The notes under the pieces: model-generated
The model's database searches: none
What the model saw: the letters and a program-made list of their open reading frames with translations, nothing else
Told to the model about the DNA's origin: nothing
Program-made: the position numbers and the translations under genes
Shown here: positions 1 through 11,157 of the stretch, piece after piece
Layout of the letters: each line of letters starts with the position of its first letter
Numbering within the stretch: the stretch's first letter is position 1
Origin: Salvator merianae
Taxonomy: Eukaryota > Chordata > Lepidosauria > Squamata > Teiidae
NCBI GenBank assembly: GCA_003586115.2
Contig: QVOM02000115.1
Span: forward strand, 5,554,494 to 5,618,493
DNA length: 64,000 nucleotides
Reading direction: 5' to 3'

Positions 1-84
1 TTAGCCACAATAAAATCACTGTAACAGAGAAAATAAATTAGCTAAACAGTAACAGTGCCTGCACTGGGAGGAGATGCTGCTCTC

Positions 85-300
85 CCAGCCAAAAAACAGA
101 GTAAAGAGATATGTCTTCACCAGTCATCTGAATGCATACAATGAGGGTGCCTGATGCATCTCAGAGAGGAAACTATTCCACAGCCAGGGGCCATCAAGGA
201 GAATGCCCTCCCATATGTCCCCAGCTCCTTAACTGCTGAAGAGAGCGGCATATCCAAGAGGGCTTCACAGGCAGATCTTAGGGCATGAGCAGATCAGGAG
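85..300 (-). mobile_element. L2-type LINE 3' fragment
   Basis: The plus strand reads like the reverse complement of the L2-type LINE 3' region common in reptile genomes. It has a loading phrase near agagatatgtcttcacc, followed by aaactattccacagccaggg and ggccatcaaggagaatgccc. A closer match of the same phrases occurs at 4930-5030. It is degraded and non-coding. Confidence 0.55.
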
Positions 301-1344
301 GAGGCATTCTTTTAGATATTTTAGATGTCCTCGAGAACAAATCAGAGAAAGAATTAATGTAGCTTAAGCTACTGAAAACATTGTGGCAGCTTCCAGCTTT
401 GGAAATGTCACCTAGTTCACTGCATTCCAAACATTCATGTACAGTCACTAAACACCAAAGTGTTAATTTGCTCAGAAGCTTATACCTGTGAAAGGAATGC
501 AATTGATTTTTTTTTATTAAAATGTTGATAACCAGTCATATATAAAATTGATCTTAAAACATGGAAGACTAAGTATAATGCAACCACTCCATGAATAACA
601 CTAAGGGCAGGACCAGACAACAAGCAATAAGAATTTTAAACACAGAGTTAGTGGTTTCATTATTACACAGAACTCAACTATTCTTACATTACCGAGAAAA
701 TAACTGGTACTGAAAATTAGCTACAGGAGATGTCAGAAAGACATCAACAGGTGCCACTAAAATTGTTTTCTTTCAGACAGTTTTCATCCGCCTTCCAAGG
801 GTCACATGTCACAACAGTGCCTCAATCTGGCACACCCACACATGAGACACAAATGCAAGTCAGCTGAGGAGAGTGGTTACCATACCTCCCTGGATACTGA
901 ATGGTCACTTTAATGATCAGGGCAGAGTAACTATCTTCCTTTCCTTTACTAAGTGTTCTCTTTCAAGATCCGTGGGGACTTCTTCTTTTTTGAATGCTGG
1001 AAATATTTACACAAGGAGGGGGGATGCCAGATTTAGTAGGGAGCTTGTTGCCTCTGTTTTTGACTCACTGGGGTAAACTGCTTTGCTGCAAATAGAATGA
1101 TACTGTGTAAATGAAGAACACAAATGGCCTGCAAGCAAGAGTTGTAAGGCTGTTTCACTCTCTCCATACAATTCTAAATGCTGGATATATTTGAGATAAG
1201 TCACTGAACTCTTGCACAGTAACTATCAAAAATCTGAACTACGGTAAAACCCTTTTATATGCAGAGAAATTAGGTCCTGTGCTGTACATAAGAAAAGCTT
1301 TTCTTATGTACATCCAAGTACCTTTCATTCCCAAACCTGAACAC

Positions 1345-1788
1345 TAAGGGTATGTTCAGACATGATAGTTAGGATGTCCCTGGGGAAAATTTGGGGCCCA
1401 AAGGACAAATAAACTAAAAAGATCACTTATTTTACACCCAGGTTTCTGTATATCCATCCCTTCCACAGACACAAGAAAATCACTATCAGGGTGAGAAGGA
1501 GTTAAGGTAGGATGTGGAGGGCAGCTTCAAGCTCCTGAGCCAATCCTAGCCTGCTACCACCACTACCGAATCTGGGTCCTGGAAAATTTGCCCAGCAGCA
1601 GTAAATCAGTAGTGAGCATTTGTTGCTATGGAGGGATGGCTAGACTTTTGAGGCAAAGACTATGAAAAAGGTAGGAGACTTTTAAGCATTCCTTTTAAAA
1701 ACTGTGTAATATAGTCTTTTTCTTGTGCTCACAAGTGGCGTGACGCTTTGGAAATATATGCCCCCAAATGCTCTGTGTGATCACATGC
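1345..1788. mobile_element. Inverted-repeat DNA element, tandem copy A
   Basis: A 444-bp unit starting taagggtatgttcagaca and ending in ctgtgtgatcacatgc. It abuts a second unit with the same start and similar internal landmarks (agcctgct-ccaccac, ccaatc motifs, a closing block around gctct-tgatca). Its ends are imperfect inverted repeats of each other. It has no coding capacity and is probably a non-autonomous DNA transposon. Confidence 0.55.
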
Positions 1789-2226
1789 TAAGGGTATGTT
1801 CAGACACATCTTTTCAGACATGCCTGGGAGCAACTGGGGCTCAAGTGACAAACGCAAAATATAAAATAACCCTTTATCTTGTTCTGAAGTATCTCCTTGA
1901 GCACCCTGTTGGCAGACACAAATATATGACCTCTCAAGGTGAGTTGTAGTTTGGGATGGATGGGGTGGAAGGCTATGAGGCTCCTGTAGCCAATAGCAGC
2001 CTGCTCCCACCACCAACCAATCAGGTCCATGGAAAGTCAAGTCCCTGGCAGCCAATCAAATTAGAAGGCAAGGATGTGAGGCATGGAAGGCATCAAGAGA
2101 AGCCAGAGAGGTAAAGAAAGAAACTTTTTAAAAAATGTATGTGATGTGCTTATTTTTAGTGCATCTGCAGATGAAGTGCTCCTTGATCAAACAGCACCCC
2201 AAAACTGTTCTGTATGATCATAACCT
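1789..2226. mobile_element. Inverted-repeat DNA element, tandem copy B
   Basis: A 438-bp unit directly following copy A. Its left end gggtatgttcagacac and the reverse complement of its right end, ggttatgatcatacag, agree at 13 of 16 positions, giving terminal inverted repeats. The interior carries several CCAAT-like ccaatc motifs. The terminal sequence resembles that of the larger element at 41858-42874. Confidence 0.6.
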
Positions 2227-2564
2227 AGGTGTGATAAACCCTGAAGGAGTAAGGCAGAAGAGCACAACCTACAAGCTTCCATATAAAGGCAGCTCTTTTT
2301 AAAGATTGCACAAGGGGTGAAAGGATTGCACCAGAGCCCTTTCACCAATTAGGAACTTCCCAGCTTGAGGACAGTGGCTATCCTCATGATGGAACCAAAA
2401 TCCAGAAAAAGGAACTTGAGAAGACCAAAGACAGCTATTTCTTGCTTTTTGTTCTGCTTCTTTTCTTTGCCCATTCTGTGAACTTTTTCCATAACTTCCC
2501 ATTTGTTGCAACACATCTGTTCACCACTTCCTACTCTTTTAAATTCCAGATTTAGCTCATAAGA

Positions 2565-2690
2565 GAAGTCCTGCTGGATCAGGCTACCACCCATCCAGTC
2601 CCGCATCCTGTTTCACACAGTGGCCCAATAACTGTCTCTGAGTATTTTCAAGAGGAAGAAAAAGACAAACCCCTCACCAGCTCTCAATTC
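2565..2690 (-). mobile_element. CR1-type LINE 3' tail
   Basis: The plus strand reads agaagtcctgctggatcagg, followed by catccagtcccgcatcctg and a tttcacacagtggccca block. These are recurrent phrases of CR1-type LINE 3' ends in sauropsids, in reverse orientation. Confidence 0.6.
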
Positions 2691-3944
2691 CCTGTAAATG
2701 GCCTTTAAAGGCATCCTGCCTAACTCTCCAATTTGGAGGTGGTACGGAGATTTACGCCAATTGAACAAACACTGTTGGGATAGTGGGCCACTACATTACA
2801 CATACACACAAAAAATGTTCTTTGTGTTGGCCATGCTGATGTTGATAGCGGTGAGAGAGGAGGAGTTTGGAGCATTTCTTCAGTTCTGATCAGATATCAG
2901 GTATGCATGCAAATCTCTTTCCACTTTCTCCCTCTTATTCTCCCCAAAGGCGGCATTTCTCTTAATGAAAAACAACAGAGCTCTCCCCCACTGCTATAAG
3001 CTCTCATTAATCTTGTTTTTCCTCCTCTTTATTCAACTTATCCCTATTCCCTTGCCTTTGGTGCACTGTATCAACACTGACAGCCACCAGGGAATCAGAA
3101 GTCTACCGGCCCTCACAGCCTACAGATGTATTCCCCCTCTTGTCTCCTTTGGTATGAACCGCAGCCGAGGCTGGGAACCACTCTCGACTTTCTGGAGAAA
3201 ATATTATCTTTCTTCTCCAGCTCTGCTACAAGCAGTTCTGCCTGCCTTTTTGGCGCTCGCTCTCAATTTCTTTTATGAAGATGTAGATGTTAGCTGACCT
3301 GTCGGTAGCACCAGTTAAATTTGGCTCTAAGCCCACTTTACAGATTCAGCAGGGAAGGGATTCAGTGCAGTCTGGAGAGAGAGAAAGAAAACGTACATAA
3401 GTGGGATTTGACAGAGTCCTCCTCCATCCTTTCCCTCTGCACTCCGTGGCACCAAATCAAACTGCAGCAGAGTGACAAATCTATTTGGCTTGGTGTGTTG
3501 ATTTCAGTTTGGACCATAAAGAATGCTGCACTGCTGCACCCCCACATGCAATAGAACAACACAGGATCTCTGCATTGGATGCTGTCCAGAAAGCTTCTTT
3601 TTGGACTTTGAAACTACACTGGTCAGCAATCATTTTAGCTAATAACCAAAGAAGCCGTAGTCCCCAAGCTATTCTTTCCTCCAACTCTTGAGTTGCATGT
3701 GGATTGTTGAAGCTTCCTAAAGGAGAAACAACCTTGAAGAGAGGAGAGTAAGAGGCCTCTTTCCTGGTGAAAACCATTGCCAGACCATTTTCTCAAGTGA
3801 CATTTGGAGACATTTTGCACTTCCTGGACCTGTACTTTAAAAAACTGAAATCCTTGGTGGCAAAGGAGAAACATTCTGGAACCTTTCCACTATCTATCCC
3901 ACATCAGCAGCAGTCAAACAGGAAATAATTTCCCCAGCCCATCC

Positions 3945-4560
3945 TGGAGTCCATTTATTTACTTAAGGGATTCCTAACTTATCCTTCCACCGTATTCACT
4001 GTGCTCAGGGTAGCTTACAACAATTTTAAAACAAATATACAGGAAAAAAAAAATTAAATGTTAACAATAATAAATGAAAAACTAAGACAATAAATAATAA
4101 CAAACTAAAAACTACTTCAGTCCTTGAAAAATCCTAAGTCAAACGCCTAGTACAAAAAACTCTGCCACAAAAAATGTTGTGCTAGTCACCAAGATAAAGG
4201 CAAGGAGAAAAAAAAAAAAAAAGACCAAGACAGACCTTCAAATGCAAGAGGCTCCAAAAATCTAGTAATGACCAAAAAAAGACCCCCTCATATCTCAATC
4301 TGTTGGGATTTGGGTACCAACAGGGCATGAAGCATTCCCTCAGCAGACCTTAGAGAATTGCAGACTGGCTTGGTAGAAGATGGTCTTTTCACATCCTGTA
4401 TCCAAGCTATGTAGGGCTTCAAAGGTAATCACTAATGCCTCTAATGGACCTACAAAACAATGGTGGCAGTACTGGCCCTCATACCTACTGTGCACTGAAG
4501 CTTGAAGATATAGCTTCACGTGATGTTCCTTCACATTAAGCTCAGAATTTTGGTTGTTCC
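3945..4560 (-). mobile_element. L2-type LINE 3' UTR fragment
   Basis: The reversed L2-type 3' region is recognisable from tatttacttaaggg, then gtgctcagggtagcttacaa with an A-rich run. Further in come ccaagctatgtagggcttca and aaggtaatcactaatgcctc, the degraded form of a phrase typical of these elements. An A-rich run lies near 4208. Confidence 0.5.
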
Positions 4561-4644
4561 TAACTGGTTAATCTTCGAGACACAGTAAAAATGCAGACAG
4601 CATGTCCATTAGATGACCCTGACATTATATCAGGACTCAGGCAA

Positions 4645-5110
4645 TCTTTTACTTTACTTTACTTTAATTTTGATTTATACCCCTTCCTATACCGAGGGGT
4701 CCCAAGGCGGCTTACAAAAACACACCAACAAATTACAATAAAAACATCATAAAACATCTTAAAACATACAAAAAGCGTATAGAACTTATAAAAACTATTA
4801 CAATAAAAACCATAAAAACATTATAAAATATTCCAAGGCCCCCACCACAAAACCACCCTCACCCAACAAAACAACAGTCCGGAAGCAATGAGGGGGGTTT
4901 CTCAAAGGGTCAAGGTCCATATGCCTGGGCAAAGAGGAAGGTCTTTACCAGGCGCTGAAACCCAAACAGGGATGGTGCCTGGCGAATCTCAGTAGGGAGG
5001 CTGTTCCACAACCTATCAACTGCTTATTACATAGTATAAATAGTCCGGGGAGATCTCACACTATTTACCTCTCTGGCATAGAGGCACTTACCAAGAACCT
5101 CTGGCAATGT
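4645..5110 (-). mobile_element. L2-type LINE 3' UTR fragment
   Basis: This carries the standard reptile phrase series in reverse orientation: ttgatttataccccttccta, ggtcccaaggcggcttacaa, A-rich AATAAAA repeats, then gcaaagaggaaggtctttac and gggaggctgttccacaacct. It is better preserved than the neighbouring fragment and may belong to a separate insertion. Confidence 0.65.
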
Positions 5111-5318
5111 TTCTCCAACTCAGAATCAAGGGAACTTCTGAGAGCTTACCATTCCTGCCCCGTTCCTTTAGTTTTTTCATGCATGCATGGCGAGTTCCAG
5201 GAAGTTCCTCATAATTCAATGCCAAAGGAGCTTCCCCGATTTAGGGTTGTTCGCACTTTGTTGCTAGCGAGCATCTGGACACTCACTAGCAAAATACTCT
5301 TCAGAGGCCCCAGCATTT

Positions 5319-5340
5319 GGGAGCATCTGCAGATGCTCCC
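5319..5340. repeat. Perfect 22-bp palindrome
   Basis: The left half is gggagcatctg and the right half is its exact reverse complement cagatgctccc. It lies in repeat-like sequence of unknown class and is probably a relic of an inverted-repeat element. Confidence 0.8.
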
Positions 5341-5640
5341 GAACACTACTAGCTTTGGACAGCTAAATTGCTGTCCACAGCTGGACCTGGAGTCAGGCTT
5401 CACCACTTCCAGAATCAGCCTGAGGTGGCTGAAGATGAAGGATGGAGAACAAGGAAATAATGGCTGTGCCAAGACAGGGTATAAAACCCAGGATTATCCC
5501 AGCACTATATTGGGATTGCTACATGTATCTAAAGCAATTCCAGCATAGTCCTGGGATATAGGGGTGAAAGCCAGGAATATTGCTATTCCAGGAAAAACAA
5601 CTCCCAACCTGGGTTTTCCTGAAATAGTGATACTGTTTAC

Positions 5641-5798
5641 TTTGTCTGGTGCTTGCTCCTGGGGTTTTCCTTCAAGAAAATGTACACTACATAAGTGCAG
5701 GAGTAAACTGGGCCAAAAATACCCACTGTGCAAGTGTATGGGCGGGCACTTGGGCATTTATGGGGATGTTCATCATTGGGAGCAAGCACCAGACAAGA
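5641..5798. mobile_element. Short hairpin MITE (family with gcaagca-ccag termini)
   Basis: The left end tttgtctggtgcttgctcct and the right end gggagcaagcaccagacaag are reverse complements over about 20 bases, enclosing a roughly 160-bp unit. The same arrangement occurs at 45913-46079 and a shorter version at 60145-60200, so this is a dispersed non-autonomous element. Confidence 0.65.
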
Positions 5799-8542
5799 TA
5801 AAGGTACAGGCTTGCCCTGCAATTTTGCCCTGCCATCTACATGATCCCGCATTTTCTTCTCACCATCTGGAGGTAAGGGACTACAGAGAGTGGGCACCCA
5901 TTCTGGCCGCTGCTGTAATTCTTCCATGTCCCCTACACAACCTGGTCAGTCCCTCCTTATCCCCCTCATATAACTCTGAGATAGATGTTCCAAGCACACA
6001 GAGAAAAGCCAAGGCCAGAGGGCTCAAAGAGAAAAAGTGGCCAGTGGGTAAAATACTCTCTCTCCTTGTCTGACTTCTCCTTAACAAATCCCATGCTTGC
6101 ACATCAGTGGTAGCCTTGGAATTCCACTTCTGCTGCCAAGTGCCTAGTTCTGGCCTGAGGCTAGCATAAAATAAAGGGAGATTTTATTTGAAGGGAAGTA
6201 TTTGGGGATGGAGGGGAGGTAGAGGGAGGGGAATAACTCTGCAGGGAATTACGTTTCTGATTAATATCAAAGGACAGGTTGCCCATCTGGGACAGATCCA
6301 TTTTAAAAGCCATTGCCTTGTCTATTGCTCCAACCCATTTGCTCCAGATGAGAACTACTAGACTGCCACGTTAAGTGGTTTAAGTAGAACACAACCAGAT
6401 GTGACAAGAAAATTATATCAAAATCCACCTCACATCTCAATTTGCTGAGAATGATAAATTTCCTTTAAGTGAATTTCCTACAAGTGACAATCCCAAGCCT
6501 TTGCTTCCTGAGTATGATTTTTAAGTATTCTAAGGTCTATGAACCCTGCAGATAGGGTTTCTCATGAATCATTTCCCTCTAAATCTCACATAAAACTTGG
6601 CTCAGGTTCATAAAAAAAATAAATAAATTATGATGATAGCTCTAAAGATTATATCTCTTGCCTACCTTAAAAAAAAAAAAAGATCTTAGTGGAATAATAT
6701 TGGGGGAGCTTAATTATAACTAAGAAAAAAAACACAGGCAAGTGGCATAGTAGACAGTGTTTTTAGGTGAGCGTAAGAAGCAGAGGAAGATTAGTTCAGG
6801 CACATTTGAACATTTCAAGTCGAGTACTTTCTGTTTACAGTTCAAAGAAATCAAAACATCAGTTAAATGCAGGAAGTTGTATAGGTCATTGCGAAAATCA
6901 TAACAGTATGGACAGCACCCAAAAGCACCCTGAAACTCAAGCTTCATGCTTCCTCAAGCAAAACCTGGGCTTTTTAAGGAGACTGGCCTCTTGCCTTCAG
7001 TAATGTGGGCTTCCTTATACTTTACATCCAAATACACCCTGGCTAGGAATTACACATTTTGGTAATTCTAGCCTATTATTCCCAGAAGAGTCACAATATC
7101 CTTGTTATTTCTGATAGGCTGAATCTTCACTTAGCATTGGAATGCCCTGTAATGCCCCTTCTGCCACTGTGTTTCCACTTGTGAGGGCAGAAAGCACCTT
7201 GTAGCAATTGTGCAGCCCCAATTGTGCAGCCCCAATACCTAGCATGTGATTTTGGTGCCCTCAACGTGGGCACTGTGATTGCTGTTGAAACTGATCCCTC
7301 TGCTTTTGGAAACAAGTAGACATCATTTTCAGCAGCGATTGCAGCACCTCCCCATGTGTTCCTTACAGGACTGCCTCCATTCTGAAATGGAGACACCGCC
7401 TCAATCATTGAAACATTTGCCAATGATACCTGCAACTAAAGGAGGGGGAGTGCAAAGTTGCAGAGTTGGATTTGAAGGGTTTGCTGTGTCGCTGGGGGCC
7501 CCAGATAATGGAAAGTGGAGAGGACAAATAAGAGACCATTGCCTCCTAATACTTATCACTATCTGGTTTGGGGATGCTCAACAGAGCAGGGAAAGCTGCA
7601 GACCCTCTTAGGCAACAACCATCACTACATTCTAGGCTTGCTTCAATATTTGAAGAGTGGTTGACAGCATCAATATTTGAGAATTCCTTTTCCACAGTAT
7701 TCAGCAGAAGAGCACTGAAGGTCAGTTGAGAAGCGCCTTCACAAGAAAAGAAAAGTTGAGTGACAGCACCATCCTATCCCAAGAGCAGCTACAGCTTTAT
7801 TATACACAGCTGCGCTCCACACTGCCGGCTCTCACACACACCTGCCCAGAGCACAAAATGTGCCTCCACCCTCCCACCCCCTACCCCTACTGAGCAGACA
7901 CTAAGAAGTCTGAGGCTGAAGGATCAGCAAGGGTCAACACAGTCGTATTTATAGACAGAGCAGCCACAAGCAAAGAGCTCTCAATGCATCAATGCCAACG
8001 GACCATGGCTCCTGCTACCGATCTCCTATCCCTGACAAAATGAACTGTTCCTCATTATTTATTGTTGGACTTTATTCTCTAGGACATTGTGATCTCCTCT
8101 CAGGATTTGTGCCCTTTCATTTTCCAAGCCTCAATAACTCCTGAACTGCAGTTTCATGTGGTTTTGTGATTGTTAACCCAGCATGTGGACGAGGCTCAGG
8201 CCATAAACGCTCAATGAATCTTGTATGGCAAAACATGGGCTGGGAAAGCATTTTCTCCTTCATTTGCAGTCAAAAGACACACTGCAGAGTCTCTCTCCAT
8301 GCTGAGCCAGGCACAAGAGCAGCCGAATTTTTTAAGGAATGCTGTTTCCTCATCCCTCAAGAGATAAGAAAGATTACTTGGTGGAGAGACGGGGGAACAC
8401 CACATTTTGTGCCTTAGCAATGAGCAAAAGCCAAGACTGTTCATGGACTCGTGTTGATTTAAAACCTCCCATACAACCATCAATAGAATCTTCTGCAGTT
8501 TGTAATTATTTTTGATGAGACAGTCAGGGAAAAAGCACTGAC

Positions 8543-8698
8543 CTTGTGGTTTTTGCCATGCCGGTAAATCATCCAGTCCTCACCATTTGTGCTGACTTCT
8601 AGTTTGTAAGACCGAACATAGTACCCATTCTGTGTTTCTCTGGAAATGGCACCCTGAGTAGCAATAGCTGTCAGCACAGTCAGAAAGCGGAGATCCAC
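8543..8698 (-). CDS. NRP2: NRP2 exon 7: middle of factor 5/8 type C domain b1
   Basis: This 156-nt, 52-codon exon encodes VDLRFLTVLTAIATQG, then AISRETQNGYYVRSYKL and EVSTNGEDWMIYRHGKNHK. Ser, Thr and Tyr of AISRETQNGYY match the loop that holds the carboxylate of the C-terminal arginine ligand in neuropilin b1 domains. The acceptor is gactcgtag and the donor is gtcagtg. Both ends are phase 0, so skipping this exon would keep the frame but remove the core of b1. The next expected segment (VFQANNDAT in mammals) was not seen between 1 and 8542, so the domain is incomplete in this window. Confidence 0.97.
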
Positions 8699-10987
8699 CT
8701 ACGAGTCACATGGACAAGAAAAAACCAGGTCAGGAAAGAATGACCAGAGCTTTGCAATAAGGTGGCTCTTCTCTTTACTTGGATCATAAAAGGGGCCAGT
8801 CACACCTAACTTTTAATCCAGCTTCAATCCACTTTTGGACTGAACACATCAGCAAAATGACTAAACATTTTCTTTCCACATTATCTAACCCAAAGGTGGA
8901 TTTTCTGAGTTAGATAATGCTGAAAGAAAACATCGTATTACTTCACTGATGTATCCTCTCAGTCTCAAAGTGGACCAAAGCTGAATTAAAACTTAGGTGT
9001 GACTGGGCCCTTATTAAGGTATGTTAAGGCACAACTTCCTGTGTCTTAAACAGCTCATCAGGAGCAGATGTCCCTGACACAGAATCACAGAACCATTTTG
9101 ACTTTGTCTGACCCAGAGTGAAACACAGCAATTCTGCTGACATTATACAATAGTAGTTTATTGTGCTCAGGGTCTTCAGGGCTCATCATACAGGGCTGCA
9201 GCAGCTTCGAGAAAGATACGTTTGAAAGTAGACCCAAGGATCAGGTGCTCAGCTGGTATAAATTAGCATAACAGTCTTTCATTTTTAGTAGATGGCTGTG
9301 ACGCAGCTGTAGCTTTTGCCACTGGCCATGTTTAGAGTTGCCTATTCTATCTAAGCTCTGTTCCAGTATAAGAACTTAATAGGATCAATTTTCAGACCAG
9401 CTGAGTTAACATTCCTAGATGTGGCAGTATGCGAGCCATAGAAGGAAACATTTTCAGCCTGCCTGATTTTGTTGTAGGCTTTATAAGTGAGGAAGAGAAG
9501 CACTGCATCTCCTCCACCACCCCCACTTCTTTTTGATTCATCAGATTCAACTGTAAACATGTGAGATAAAATTCCCCAGTACGCTTTTCACAAAACGCCT
9601 AGCATAATTGTGTTCCAGTTTCAGTTTCAAGCTGTAAGAAAAAAACAAATAATTATGATTAGGCACTGAAGCAGATAGAATGATTTGACTGAAGCAGGCT
9701 GTAAGCCCCTTTACCAGTGAATCAATGTCCATACAGAGCAGAACCCCTCTGACACACAAGACACTCACACACACCTCATTTCTCAGTCTGCTGGTTACTG
9801 ATCTGAGCTGTGAAAAAGGCATTTTCTGATCCATTTCTGCTACTGCAGAATTCTGGGAGCCAGCTCCAGCTCTTTGTTGAATAGAGGACCGAGATGTTGA
9901 CCCTGATGTTAACTTCAATTCACTGACTAATGATATTTGCCAAAAGTGAGATCTGGTCTTATCTGTAATGGATCAGGGCCCAACAATATAAATGTGGAAA
10001 CGCGGTCTTTCCCACACATAAGATCAAGCCATGATATTTCCACCTTGCTTTGCAGAGGTAGCGTAGTGACATTCCTTGTAATTGCACCATAAAGAATTGA
10101 ATGTCTGCTGAGGATCATGACCTTTTGGAACTGTCAGGGTCAAATGCCCTTTAGGACTTCCAGAATACTCATCCCTTTGCTATCACGAAGTTGGATACTG
10201 CATAAAATCTGCTAAAGCCTTTACATCTTACATTCCTATTGGATTTTCCAGCTGCTAATGTTGCAATTCCCCAGCAGAATAAATATTATTGTTAACTGTA
10301 CTTGCCCAACATGCGCACAAAGAAAAGAAGAGTCCTCTTCACTTAGCTCACTTCAGAGTCAACAAGGCTTGTAAGTGGTGGCACGCCCTCCCGCTTAGGC
10401 CTCTGGAAAGTCCATCAAGGATCAGGGGCACCAGGTCAAGCCAAAGACTTCTGCAGGAATGTTAATGGTCCAGCAGTGCTGCTTTCAGTTCATGAAGGCA
10501 GAGTTACACTGCCTTTGCCAAACACCATTTTATGCCTCTCTTGTTGGTTCTCAGCATGCAACAAGAGGAACAGAAGATTCTACAAGTCTGGAATCAGTTT
10601 AACAGCATGAAAAACTCTTTGGTTCAGTGAGAAAGTGTGGATCAGTGGCTGGAATCTGAGAGTTCAGAGGGTCTTAAGAGAAGATACTTGTTTCCCTTCA
10701 CACTGTCCTGTCAAGGGTGCTTCTGTGAACACGCAGTATATCTGCTCCCATCAAGCCAAGTATTTCATAGAGGAGAACGAAAGTTGGACACCTTAAGCAG
10801 GAAGACTCATGCATAAAATCACACCATCTATCTGCTGCTAAATCTTATGCAATTAATTAATTAAACATTTCCATATTCTGCTTTACAGATATTATGGCAT
10901 CCCTCCCAACCTTTCCAGTAGTTGCTTTTTAAATTATTGATCAAGATTATTATGTTCCCTTATTTGCTGTCTAGCCCCTGAATGTAC
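8699..10987 (-). other. NRP2 intron 6 (2.3 kb)
   Basis: Contains one complete copy of a 218-bp inverted-repeat MITE at 8793-9010. The rest, 9011-10987, shows no identifiable element. Confidence 0.85.
8793..9010. mobile_element. 218-bp MITE with long terminal inverted repeats, copy 1
   Basis: It begins gggccagtcacacctaac and ends ttaggtgtgactgggccc, near-perfect inverted ends. Next to these lie ttttaatccagctt and its partner aagctgaattaaaa. The centre contains ttatctaacccaaaggtgga and tgagttagataatgctga, an internal inverted structure. The same length and layout recur at 56098-56315. Confidence 0.8.
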
Positions 10988-11157
10988 CTGTAGGAATTCC
11001 TTGTTGCTGTCTACATTGGGAGTCCATCCATTGTCATCACTATTAAGCCGGCTCTGCTGTGGGGTCCACCTGCCATCAGAGTAGGTTGAAGAAGCTGTGA
11101 TCTGCTCATTGGAAATTCGACCAGATTCCATCCCCAGTGGGCTATTGCACTGAAAGT
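10988..11157 (-). CDS. NRP2: NRP2 exon 6: start of factor 5/8 type C domain b1
   Basis: This 170-nt exon encodes NFQCNSPLGMESGRISNEQI, then TASSTYSDGRWTPQQSRL and DDNGWTPNVDSNKEFLQ. It opens the discoidin b1 domain with its first cysteine (FQCN). By comparison with NRP1 and NRP2 structures, the Tyr of TYSDGRW, the Trp, the Thr of GWTP and the Asp of NVDS correspond to residues lining the pocket that binds C-terminal arginine (CendR) of VEGF and processed semaphorins. The acceptor is gcctgctgtag and the donor is gtacattc. The exon ends on a codon boundary. Confidence 0.97.

Larger units (their letters stand above)
1..8542 (-). other. NRP2 intron 7 (5' portion, partial)
   Basis: This is the intron sequence downstream of exon 7. 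It holds L2-type LINE 3' fragments (85-300, 3945-4560, 4645-5110), a tandem pair of inverted-repeat elements (1345-2226), a CR1-type tail (2565-2690) and a hairpin MITE (5641-5798). No match to the next NRP2 exon was found by reading. Stretches 2700-3940 and 5800-8540 hold nothing I can name. Confidence 0.75.

Noticed and set aside
5564..6073. 169-codon open frame on the plus strand
   Set aside because: It crosses the hairpin MITE at 5641-5798, has no recognised domain and no splice or promoter context, so it is a chance frame.
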